A DNA stretch of 64,000 nucleotides from Nibrella saemangeumensis. Its GTDB lineage: Bacteria > Bacteroidota > Bacteroidia > Cytophagales > Spirosomataceae. Numbering within the stretch: the first letter of the stretch is position 1; each line of letters starts with the position of its first letter. The translations under genes and the position numbers were made by a program. Where the stretch lies: positions 434,001 through 498,000 of the forward strand of contig NZ_BAABHD010000084.1 in the NCBI RefSeq assembly GCF_039541915.1, read 5' to 3'. Positions 43,219 through 51,591 of this stretch are shown here, piece after piece. The notes beneath the pieces were generated by a model, which worked only from the letters and a program-made list of their open reading frames with translations, was not told where the DNA came from and searched no databases.

Positions 43219-44054
43219 GCCGCCAGGCTTGCCGGTGTTTTGTTGAACCGGAAGAAGCAGTAACTACAAAAACTGCTCAGGGCCGTCAGCAAATGCCAAA
43301 GCGCATGGCCCTGAAAGAACGAGTACGGATCGCAACCTACCTTTTGTACATCCAGCGTCCGGATGTAGATGGCCAAAACCACCAGCACCAGGCTCAGCAG
43401 CACCACCCAAATGGAGCGTTGGGCCCGGAACTGGGCATAATGGATCACCATACCGGCGTTCAGCAGCAGAATCAGGGCGGGGACTAACCGGGCGCTGGGT
43501 ACCAGCCGAGCGAGGGGTAAAAACATGCCAATCGCTACAAGGACCGCGGCTATCCAGAGCCATTGCTGGGTGCTGCTCAGCCGGATGCGGTGGCCGAGGT
43601 GATAACCGGTAATCCCCAGCAGCGTAAGCAGGATGCTGTAGGTGGCGTTCATATCTACCCGCTGGCCCAGGTAGGTCAGCGAAGCATGAAAAAACGCACT
43701 CCCGATACTGAGATAGATAAAGCAGACTCCCATCAGCGCAGACAGCAGGGGGAAGCCAGCTAACCGGTTGGGAGTGTGGCTGGTCCGGTAGCGGTTGTCC
43801 TGCCGGGCAACCAGCAGGATGAGGACGCCAAAGAAGAAGTAAGCCAGGTTGGAGTACGTGTTTACAGGCTGGTGGAAGAAGCGCTGGGGGTGATTGAACT
43901 CGCAATACTCCACCGTCAGGGCCGACTGGCTGACTTTCATGGCCGACCACACGCTGGCCGTCAGGGTTTTATCCAGCCCAGCCCAACCGATTAGCATGAG
44001 GATGGTGGCTACGCCTGCCTGTAAAATTAACCTGGATAAAACGGCGGTCGGCAT
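43215..44054 (-). CDS. ceramidase-like integral membrane hydrolase (CREST superfamily)
   Basis: A 279-residue protein with about seven transmembrane helices. Motifs of the alkaline ceramidase family are present: VEYCEFNHP and QPVNTYSNLAYFFFG near the N-terminus, SIGSAFFHASLTYLGQRVDM (zinc His), and FFQGHALWHLLTALSSF (two zinc His). Such enzymes release fatty acid from ceramide or related amides. Some Bacteroidota make sphingolipids, so a substrate inside the cell is plausible. Its stop overlaps that of the convergent kinase by 4 bp. Confidence 0.82.
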   Translation of the reverse strand: MPTAVLSRLILQAGVATILMLIGWAGLDKTLTASVWSAMKVSQSALTVEYCEFNHPQRFFHQPVNTYSNLAYFFFGVLILLVARQDNRYRTSHTPNRLAGFPLLSALMGVCFIYLSIGSAFFHASLTYLGQRVDMNATYSILLTLLGITGYHLGHRIRLSSTQQWLWIAAVLVAIGMFLPLARLVPSARLVPALILLLNAGMVIHYAQFRAQRSIWVVLLSLVLVVLAIYIRTLDVQKVGCDPYSFFQGHALWHLLTALSSFCSYCFFRFNKTPASLAA

Positions 44055-44110
44055 GGTCTGAATTGGGTGTAAAGCTGAATTTAAGCGACACTTCGTTAAA
44101 ATGAGCCTGG

Positions 44111-45835
44111 TTACCGGACACGCGCTACCGGGTAGCGGTTGTGGGTCGGTTCGTAATAAGGTGAGTTTTGGTAGACAAACTCCAGTTGGGCGGCTGCGCT
44201 TTCGGCAAACGCTTTGTCGGCGGCTTTGCGTTCATCCAGTTTTCGGCGCACCTCGGGATGGTGTTTCAGGTAATCGGCGGCTGCGTCTTCAAACACATAG
44301 TCGGAGAAGTGTTCTTTCTGACCCAGTATGCTGTCGAAGAAGTTCCAGGCAAAAAACGAATCCACGCCCTGCGGCTCCAGCGTTTCTACTATATAGCGGT
44401 TTGCCGGCTGGTTGACCGGGATCAGATAATCGCCTTTGTAGTAGGGTAGTTGCCGGCGCTCGGTACGTACCTGCACCCCCGTATGCAGGTAATGCCCTTC
44501 GTAGGGGCGCTGGCCGGTTTTGTAATCGGCAATGTAGTAAACCTCCACCTCCAGGGTAATGTCGCGGGCCAGCGGCTGCATCTGCACACCGTTGCGCTTC
44601 AGCCGGTCGATCACCTCGCTCCAGCCCTGCGGAATGACGTAGGCGGTGGGCTTTTGCACCTGCACATCCGGTACGAACGTATTCCAGTAGGGAATCTGCT
44701 TCGAGAAAGGAGCGGAGCGGTCGTACCACAACCGGCGCAGACCCGATACCTCGCTGGGTTTATAGCGGGCGGCATAGCCCCGGAACGTGATCGAGTCGAC
44801 TTTCGACCGGTCGGGTTTGTAGCTGACCGTGAAGGTTGTTTGCCGGCTTACGGCTGCATCGGCCTCTCGCTTGTTGGTGGTAAGCTGCGTAGCGTCACGC
44901 TGGATCAGTCGCAGGGCTTCTTCCATAAACGCTAGCGTGCCCTTCACGCGGGAGGGGTAATCTTTCAGCATATGCAGCTCCACCACAAAGCCGATGCAGT
45001 TGAACAGGGCTGCGTAGCCCGAACTGTAGCGGGGGGCGTCATTGAACCCGGCAATGCCGCTCTCGGGGGTGTCGGTAAAATTGTTGACGTACGGCACCGG
45101 CTCGAAGCCCCGGCTGGTCAGCGCTTTGTCCAGTTCCGGTTGCAGGGTTTTGGTCATATAGCCGGACACCATCGGGTGCAACTTGTCTTTCTGGGTGGCA
45201 AAATAAGTCAGGATATGCTGGTAGTCGGCCCCGTTGCTGGTATGGTTGTCGATCAGAACATGCGGCTTGTAAGTCTGGAATATCCGCTGCCAGGACACTG
45301 CGTTCTTGGAATCCGCTTTGATGAAATCCCGGTTGAGGTCGTAGTTGCGGGCATTACCCCGGAAGCCATATTCTACCGGCCCGTTCTGGTTAACCCGCGA
45401 TACGCCCCGGTTCAGGCTACCGCCAACATTGTATACCGGCACAATACCAATCAGCACATTTGGGGGAACTCGGTTGGCCTTGAGCATCTCACGGGCCCAG
45501 ATCATGCTGGCGTCAATGCCTTCGGGTTCGCCGGGGTGGATACCGTTGTTGACCAGCAGCATGACCTTACCCGGAGTGGGGGTAAAGCGTTTATCCGCCG
45601 ACAGCAGCAACAGGTGCAGTGGTTTGCCGATGTCGGTGGTGCCGGCTTCAATCAGTTTCGCCTGGTCGTACTGCCGGTCGAGTTGCTGGTAGAATGCGAT
45701 GATCTCGGGGTAGGTAGCCGTCTCCTGGCCGTTGGTTCGTTCGTAGCGGGTGAGGAGGGAAGGGGCGGTCTGGGAATAAAGGAGGAATGGGAAAAGGAGG
45801 AGGGCGATCAGTAGGAAAATGAGTCGGGCGGTCAT
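44111..45835 (-). CDS. exported M14 family zinc carboxypeptidase
   Basis: A 574-residue protein. ATG 45835 begins the signal peptide (MTARLIFLLIALLLFPFLLY). The M14 zinc site is NNGIHPGEPEGID (H-x-x-E) with the third ligand His in VLIDNHTSNGADYQH. About 250 residues beyond the peptidase core form a beta-rich C-terminal region. Family M14 enzymes trim C-terminal residues from peptides or process peptidoglycan. Monocistronic; divergent from the NmrA-like gene. Confidence 0.86.
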   Translation of the reverse strand: MTARLIFLLIALLLFPFLLYSQTAPSLLTRYERTNGQETATYPEIIAFYQQLDRQYDQAKLIEAGTTDIGKPLHLLLLSADKRFTPTPGKVMLLVNNGIHPGEPEGIDASMIWAREMLKANRVPPNVLIGIVPVYNVGGSLNRGVSRVNQNGPVEYGFRGNARNYDLNRDFIKADSKNAVSWQRIFQTYKPHVLIDNHTSNGADYQHILTYFATQKDKLHPMVSGYMTKTLQPELDKALTSRGFEPVPYVNNFTDTPESGIAGFNDAPRYSSGYAALFNCIGFVVELHMLKDYPSRVKGTLAFMEEALRLIQRDATQLTTNKREADAAVSRQTTFTVSYKPDRSKVDSITFRGYAARYKPSEVSGLRRLWYDRSAPFSKQIPYWNTFVPDVQVQKPTAYVIPQGWSEVIDRLKRNGVQMQPLARDITLEVEVYYIADYKTGQRPYEGHYLHTGVQVRTERRQLPYYKGDYLIPVNQPANRYIVETLEPQGVDSFFAWNFFDSILGQKEHFSDYVFEDAAADYLKHHPEVRRKLDERKAADKAFAESAAAQLEFVYQNSPYYEPTHNRYPVARVR

Positions 45836-46009
45836 AGACGAATTCAATTGTGACATCCGGCAAAGTTCTCGAAAAATTGCGTTGCCCCTGCAATTTCTGA
45901 CCGTTTACGTACTGTTTGTGGCTCAGTTCGTGATCGGTAAACGGCTTACCATGATTACCGGCGAATTTAGCAGACCGAAACAATCTATCCATAAACATCA
46001 TTCACGATC

Positions 46010-46891
46010 ATGACAAACGGAAAAATAATCCTGGTAACCGGTGCCACCGGCAAGCAGGGTGGGGCCCTTGTCCGGCATCTGTTGACAACTGACTTCAAAG
46101 TTCGGGCGCTCACCCGTAACGTAAACAGCGAATCAGCCCGCAGGCTTCAGGCGCAGGGGGTTGAGGTGGTTCAGGGCGATCAGGAAGACAAAGCCAGCCT
46201 GGAGCGGGCGCTTAACGGTGTCTACGGCGTATTTTCCGTACAGAACTTCTGGGAAAAAGGCGTAGGCTATGCCGGTGAAATCCGGCAGGCCCGCAACCTG
46301 ATTGATGCCTCCGTGCAGGCAGGTGTCAACCATTTTGTGCAGGCTTCCATTGCCGATGCGGCTGCGGCCAAGGGCGTTATGCACTGGGAGAGCAAGGCAG
46401 CCATTGAAAGATACATCGACCAGATAGGGTTGCCCCGCACGTTTCTGCGGGCGGTGTTCTTTATGGAGAATTTCTTCGATCCGAAATCCGGATCTGTTCT
46501 GTTTCCCATGCTGGCGGGTACGCTGCATCCCAATACCCGTTTCCATATGGTAGCCGTGGATGATATTGGTGCTATGGGCGCTTTTATCTTCCAGAATCCG
46601 CAGGTGTATATTGGTCAGGCTCAGGATGTAGCCGGTGACCAGTTAACGCTCGCCGAAATCAGGGCAACGTTTGAGCAGATCACCGGCCGCAAAACTCCGG
46701 CCTATACCATTCCCAAATGGATATCGCGGTTGATGATCAGCGATATGGTGAAGCAACTGGAGTGGAATAACAAGCCCGGCTGGTCGGTCGACATGAATAC
46801 CTTACGGGCTGTTTTCCCAAATCTGACCAGCTTTGCAGAATTCCTGAGCCAACACCAGACTAAGCAGACCGCCGGCCGGATCACGGTTTGA
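46010..46891 (+). CDS. NmrA-like NAD(P)-binding protein
   Basis: A 293-residue atypical short-chain dehydrogenase. The nucleotide-binding loop is ILVTGATGKQGGALVRHLL. Typical NmrA sequence follows: VRALTRN, VVQGDQEDKASLERAL and VFSVQNFWEKG. The usual catalytic Tyr-x-x-x-Lys is absent, as in redox-sensing NmrA proteins, and the C-terminal half (MENFFDPKSGSVLFPML) forms the substrate lobe. It may sense NADP(H) or reduce a quinone-like compound. Its end overlaps the convergent DUF1593 gene by 11 bp. Confidence 0.88.
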   Translation: MTNGKIILVTGATGKQGGALVRHLLTTDFKVRALTRNVNSESARRLQAQGVEVVQGDQEDKASLERALNGVYGVFSVQNFWEKGVGYAGEIRQARNLIDASVQAGVNHFVQASIADAAAAKGVMHWESKAAIERYIDQIGLPRTFLRAVFFMENFFDPKSGSVLFPMLAGTLHPNTRFHMVAVDDIGAMGAFIFQNPQVYIGQAQDVAGDQLTLAEIRATFEQITGRKTPAYTIPKWISRLMISDMVKQLEWNNKPGWSVDMNTLRAVFPNLTSFAEFLSQHQTKQTAGRITV

Positions 46892-48338
46892 CCACCAGCG
46901 CCGGATCGACCGTGACGATGACGCGCCGGTAGCTGAACAAATTGGGCGTGCCATTGTCGCGAACTTCGCAGATCAGGTGAATGGTAACAGGTTTGTCGAC
47001 CTTGGGAGCGATAAAGCGAACGCTGGACGTTTTGCTGGCGCTGAGGGTAACCGCTCCGGAGTACGTACCGGCTTCCTTGTAGACAAACCAGTTGAACGAA
47101 ACGGCATTCCCGTCCGGGTCGGTGGTGCCGGTAGCGTCGGCTGTTACGGTGGCTTCGGGCGCTACCGTCATCCGGACAATGGCTTTGCTCTTGTCGCCCT
47201 GCAAGGCTACCACCGGGTTATGGTTCGCTTCGGCGTAGGTACGGGCCACGCACCAGTCCATGCGGGCGGCAAAATCATGCTGAAAGGCTTCGCGCCAGCG
47301 CCAGATGGTGGCCTGGTCAGAAACATGGATTTTACCGTCTTCGGTAACTACTTCGTCGCGGGAGTCCTGGGAGTTGGTCCAGATCGGGTGGGTCTCAGCG
47401 TAGCTCTGGTACCAGACATAGCGGCCACCCCAGCCGCCGTAGGCCGGACTGATGCTGCTGCCCAGCCCGTTGTCGATCAGGCTCAGAAACGATGGGGTGT
47501 CGCCTTCCATGATGTACTCCAGCCGGGGGTAAAATTCGCCCAGTGGGCCGTGGTTTTTCATTACGTGCTGCTCCAGCCAGGGGTTGTCTACCAGGGAAAA
47601 CTTGTGCATCGGCCCGTTTTTATAATGCCGGTCGCCGGAAATACCCGACCAGGTTGCCCGGTAGTATTCACGCCAGTCGTTATTGCTGGGACTAACCACG
47701 TAGAACAAACCGGGAAACTCCAGCCGCATCCAGCGGCCGGCATCGTCCTGATCAGAGATGGAGTACACGCGTAGTTTAGCCACAAACTGGTCCAGGGCGG
47801 CTTTGCTGCGCGCTTGGCGGACTTCCCAGAGTGCCTGAGCCAGGCAGTTGGCTCCGCCCCAGACGCTGATCCAGATGTGCCGGTCATCGGCGCGATCAAC
47901 TGCCTTGATGATTAACTGGGAGCCCGACGAGCTTTTACCAGGCCCCACACCCTCCATTCCGAAGAGAGGCAGGTGTTCAGCAACGCCGTTCATCAGGTGC
48001 GCCTGGGTCGGGAAACCCGGTGCGTGTTTCAGCAGGTTATCACGTACCTGTCCGTAGCGGTTTACTGCTTCCACCAGCTTGTCTTTCCGCACTTTGCCGC
48101 GCAGGTGGGTAGAGGTGGTGGCAATCATGCCCTCCACATCATACTCGTTGGCGTAGACCAGAAATCGCACCAGCGACTCCTGATCGTCCGGTTCGTTAGT
48201 TACGTCGGTCAGGACGATCACGCGCGGTTTAGGGACTTTCTCAAAACTGGCTGCCGGAATGGGTTGGGCAAATACCTGACTGGCAAACAGGAATAATACT
48301 GTCGTGAACAGGCTGGTTATAGACTTATTACGGGACAT
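46881..48338 (-). CDS. exported DUF1593 protein (nucleoside hydrolase-like)
   Basis: A 485-residue protein with a signal peptide (ITSLFTTVLFLFASQVFAQP). Residues 35-330 match DUF1593: PRVIVLTDVTNEPDDQESLV carries the Asp-rich calcium-binding start of nucleoside hydrolases, and WISVWGGANCLAQALWEV is characteristic. The C-terminal 110 residues form an Ig-like domain (TADATGTTDPDGNAVSFNWF). Such proteins are linked to carbohydrate breakdown in Bacteroidota, sometimes with cellulose binding; the substrate here is unknown. Monocistronic. Confidence 0.85.
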   Translation of the reverse strand: MSRNKSITSLFTTVLFLFASQVFAQPIPAASFEKVPKPRVIVLTDVTNEPDDQESLVRFLVYANEYDVEGMIATTSTHLRGKVRKDKLVEAVNRYGQVRDNLLKHAPGFPTQAHLMNGVAEHLPLFGMEGVGPGKSSSGSQLIIKAVDRADDRHIWISVWGGANCLAQALWEVRQARSKAALDQFVAKLRVYSISDQDDAGRWMRLEFPGLFYVVSPSNNDWREYYRATWSGISGDRHYKNGPMHKFSLVDNPWLEQHVMKNHGPLGEFYPRLEYIMEGDTPSFLSLIDNGLGSSISPAYGGWGGRYVWYQSYAETHPIWTNSQDSRDEVVTEDGKIHVSDQATIWRWREAFQHDFAARMDWCVARTYAEANHNPVVALQGDKSKAIVRMTVAPEATVTADATGTTDPDGNAVSFNWFVYKEAGTYSGAVTLSASKTSSVRFIAPKVDKPVTIHLICEVRDNGTPNLFSYRRVIVTVDPALVVKP

Positions 48339-48397
48339 AAGGGTATGGTTATCTTAGTTTCAGGTAACCAAGATATAGGCAAATAGCCAGAAGTTTG

Positions 48398-48868
48398 TTA
48401 TCCGGTTCCCGAGTCGACGGTGTAAACAAACAAGTCTTTGCCCCATTGCTTCACATGAATTTCCGTGGCACCGGGGAAACTACGGATACCACTCCGCACA
48501 GCATCGTCAACCGTACCTTCTACATCGCCACTGCCGAGGGCTTGCTCACCCTGCCAGGCAGAATAGGTCAGACGCTTTCCGTCGATAATCTCGAAAACGT
48601 CCTGTTCGATGAGGTCGAACATAAACCTGGTTTTTCCCGTATTCAGGTAATCATTAATATGCCAGTGGCTCTGGCTGTACACGACGGTTATCTCGTCTTC
48701 CTCCGACCAGAGTTCAATCGCGTCTCCACCAGTTTCCTCCTCAATCTTGCCCAGCAGATAGTTTTCGGTCTCTTTAATTTGGATACCCTTTACGCCCAGC
48801 GATTGGTATTGCTCCAGAAACGCACATAAGTCGCGAACGAATTGGTCTAGTTGCTCTTTTTCAATCAT
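48398..48868 (-). CDS. hypothetical soluble protein
   Basis: A 156-residue acidic protein without signal peptide, not recognised. It begins with a helix (EQLDQFVRDLCAFLEQYQSL), followed by alternating strands and helices (DEITVVYSQSHWHINDYLNT, FMFDLIEQDVFEIIDGKRL) and ends in IHVKQWGKDLFVYTVDSG. The layout suggests a compact alpha/beta domain. It lies between an outer-membrane beta-barrel gene and the DUF1593 gene, same strand; no functional link is visible. Confidence 0.65.
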   Translation of the reverse strand: MIEKEQLDQFVRDLCAFLEQYQSLGVKGIQIKETENYLLGKIEEETGGDAIELWSEEDEITVVYSQSHWHINDYLNTGKTRFMFDLIEQDVFEIIDGKRLTYSAWQGEQALGSGDVEGTVDDAVRSGIRSFPGATEIHVKQWGKDLFVYTVDSGTG

Positions 48869-48910
48869 GGATAGAATAGGCTGCGTGATGTGTGAATATA
48901 GTGAAGTCTT

Positions 48911-51355
48911 TTAGTTTACCCGCTTCCGTTCTTCCTCCGACCCAGTGCTGCGTTTGCTGTTGACGCTTACCTTCTGGTTGCCAAACTCCCTTGTATAAGT
49001 CAGCCGCACCACGCGAGGTTCACTGAAGTTAAACCATAAACGGGTATCCAGCGATAAGGCCGGAATTTGCGTGATAGTACTATATCGGGCGGTCCAGAAT
49101 AAATCGCTGACCGACAGGTTCAGCGTGCCCCGGTTAGCCGAAAATTTCTTCTGGATACCAAGGGCTACCTCACCCAGCGACAGCGACCGGCTGAAGCCCT
49201 CAATGGCCGGCGCGATGTAATAGGCCGTCAACTCGGCGGTAAACTGCCGGGGCAGCCGGAACGTATGCGCCGTATTGATCTGCCCGCCGAACTGCCCAAG
49301 CCGGTACTGCTGGCTGTTGCGGGTGTACTGCACCTGCGCCTGGGTCGCCATCAGGCTGTTCTGACTCTGCCACCAGCGGGTGATGGTGATGGGTAGCGTC
49401 AACGTCAGGGTCAGGGCATCGCCGTAGTCGAGGTTGTCGGCCCGGAGGGTAAGCGAATTGGAGGCCGGGTCGACGAACGGAACAAAGCGGCTCATAGGAC
49501 TACGGTCGTGGCTGTACCGCAGGGCGACCGTATATTGGTTGAAGGAGTAGGACGCATTGAAAATGTCGGCAAAGGTAGGTTGCAGACCCGTATTGCCGGT
49601 CATGAAGAATTTGGGGTCGAAGAAGATACTGAACGACGCCAGCAGGTCGAACGGCGGACGGGTAATCCGGCGACTGTACGAAAACTGGTAGTTGTGTTTA
49701 TCGTCGATCTTCCGGGAGAACAGCATGTTGGGGAACAGGCTCCAGTACCGGCGATTCACCAGTGGTGCCTCCGCTTTGTCGCGCATGATGCTGCGGGTGT
49801 ACTCCGTACGCAGCCCAAGCACCAGCGTGGTTTTCTCCGAGACACGGGTGTTTAGACTGGCGTAAGCCGCCCCGATCTTTTCGTTCAGCCGGTCGCGCCG
49901 GTTAAACGCCGAATCAGCCTGCCAGCCAGTAATCTCCAGCCAATCGCGGGTAATTTCGTTGGTGAGCCGGAACTGCGAACCTTTAATGCCTAGTTCGAGG
50001 GTACTCTTCGGCCACAGTTTACGGCTGTAATCGGCCTTCACCACCCCGGCCCGGATTGGCGTTAGCTTCAGTACATTGAAGCGCTCCTGCCGGCTATCGG
50101 TCTGCCCCTCGCTACGGTAATTATTAAGGTATTCATACGGATTGTTGTTATAATAGTCTAGATAGTCGGCGTCGACGGTCAGGGTATGGTCGGGCGCAAA
50201 CTGGTGGCGAAGGTTCACGTTCCCCATGGCATGTTTCCAATGGTTGAGTTCGTGCATGCTGCCGTCGATAAAGCTCAGGCTGCCGGGCCGCGTAATCGCG
50301 GTATGGTTGCGCGAGTCGGTTGTGAACCGGTTGGAGTACCCCGACAACAACACCCCTACGGTCGTTTTGGCACTGAGCTGAATATCGGTTCCCAGGCGAA
50401 AAGTATGCACCACACGTTGCCACGTACGGTTGATGAACAAGTCGGTGCGGGTGAAAGCGCCATCAGCCGGAATTGTCCGCTCATTAATCAGCCGCTGAAA
50501 GCCTTTGTCATTGACCAGCGAATAAGTAGCGTAGAGGTTGACCCGGCCCTGCTGATGGTTCAGGTTCAGTGAGCCGCCATAGCGTGGGTACCAGCCGTAG
50601 CCGCCCGTGAGGCTGTATTGGCCGTTGGTGCCGTCCTGCTCCGGCCTATGGGCGTTTTTCTTCAGGACGATGTTAATCAGCCCCGCATCGCCTTCAGCAT
50701 CGAACCGAGCGGGTGGGTTGACAAAAATCTCAATTTTGTCGACGGTACTGGCGGGCATACCGCTCAACTGCTGAAGCACCACCGAGAGGGGCAGGCGGCT
50801 CAGTTTCCCGTCGATCATTACGGCTACGTTGGCTTTCCCCTGCATGGACAGCGCGTTGCTCTGCCGGTTGACCGACAGGCCCGGTGCCCGTTCCAGCACG
50901 TCGAGTACATTGCCTCCGGACGAGGTAATACTGCTCTGCACGTTTACGACCAGCCGGTCCATCTGCTGTTCAAACAAGGGCTTTTTGGCGGTAACCTGTA
51001 CCTCACTGAGTTCCTTGGTATCCTGTGCTACCTGTAGTACCGCCAGCGTGGGCGCTGGAGCATTGGTCGTGATGGTGAACGGGGTAGAGTACGTTTTCCG
51101 GTACCCGACCATCGTCGCCATAAGCAGGTAACTACCCGGCGGTACTCCGTCCAGGCTGTAGACGCCCGCATCGCTGGCCACCATACCTTTCACAACGGTA
51201 GAGTCTTCGGCTTTTAACAAATGGACATTGGCAAACGCCAGTGGCTTGCCGCCAGCCTCCTGTACCTGGCCCCTGATTTGTGACTGGCCATAAACATTTG
51301 TAACGATCGCCAGCAAAATCAGCAACCATTTTGGCAGATTGGTAGTCGTTCTCAT
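48911..51355 (-). CDS. outer-membrane beta-barrel receptor-like protein
   Basis: An 814-residue protein. ATG 51355 begins a signal peptide (LPKWLLILLAIVTNVYGQSQ); the 25 residues upstream look non-coding. A CarboxypepD_reg-like domain (IRGQVQEAGGKPLAFANVHL) leads into a plug-like region (SGGNVLDVLERAPGLSVN, VMIDGKLSRLPLSVVLQQL) and a 22-stranded type barrel of the OMP_b-brl_3 family ending LTYTREFGNQKVSVN. It probably imports or binds a substrate at the outer membrane, but no TonB box was identified. It is divergent from an M14 peptidase gene, so a shared peptide-use role is possible. Confidence 0.87.
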   Translation of the reverse strand: MRTTTNLPKWLLILLAIVTNVYGQSQIRGQVQEAGGKPLAFANVHLLKAEDSTVVKGMVASDAGVYSLDGVPPGSYLLMATMVGYRKTYSTPFTITTNAPAPTLAVLQVAQDTKELSEVQVTAKKPLFEQQMDRLVVNVQSSITSSGGNVLDVLERAPGLSVNRQSNALSMQGKANVAVMIDGKLSRLPLSVVLQQLSGMPASTVDKIEIFVNPPARFDAEGDAGLINIVLKKNAHRPEQDGTNGQYSLTGGYGWYPRYGGSLNLNHQQGRVNLYATYSLVNDKGFQRLINERTIPADGAFTRTDLFINRTWQRVVHTFRLGTDIQLSAKTTVGVLLSGYSNRFTTDSRNHTAITRPGSLSFIDGSMHELNHWKHAMGNVNLRHQFAPDHTLTVDADYLDYYNNNPYEYLNNYRSEGQTDSRQERFNVLKLTPIRAGVVKADYSRKLWPKSTLELGIKGSQFRLTNEITRDWLEITGWQADSAFNRRDRLNEKIGAAYASLNTRVSEKTTLVLGLRTEYTRSIMRDKAEAPLVNRRYWSLFPNMLFSRKIDDKHNYQFSYSRRITRPPFDLLASFSIFFDPKFFMTGNTGLQPTFADIFNASYSFNQYTVALRYSHDRSPMSRFVPFVDPASNSLTLRADNLDYGDALTLTLTLPITITRWWQSQNSLMATQAQVQYTRNSQQYRLGQFGGQINTAHTFRLPRQFTAELTAYYIAPAIEGFSRSLSLGEVALGIQKKFSANRGTLNLSVSDLFWTARYSTITQIPALSLDTRLWFNFSEPRVVRLTYTREFGNQKVSVNSKRSTGSEEERKRVN

Positions 51356-51591
51356 ATGGTTAAATGAAGGAAGGTTCTTGTAAAGAGCTTTAATACAAGA
51401 AGTTAGTCGAAAAACAGCTGCGTTGCGCAAACTTTTGAGCGAAAGGCAGGCTGCTGCGAAAGGGGAATCCAGCTGCGGAGTGACTTTTTGTTTTGTCCGG
51501 TACTTTTCATAATATCAGGCAGTTATATGCCGGTTGCCGATATTTCTCTTCCGGGAACGCGCATGCACTCAAACCGCTTAACCTCTGCCTT

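Noticed and set aside
45907..45945. Inverted repeat CCGTTTAC ... GTAAACGG between M14 and NmrA-like genes
   Set aside because: Arms are 8 bp and about 20 bp or more apart; can occur by chance, with no promoter element next to it.
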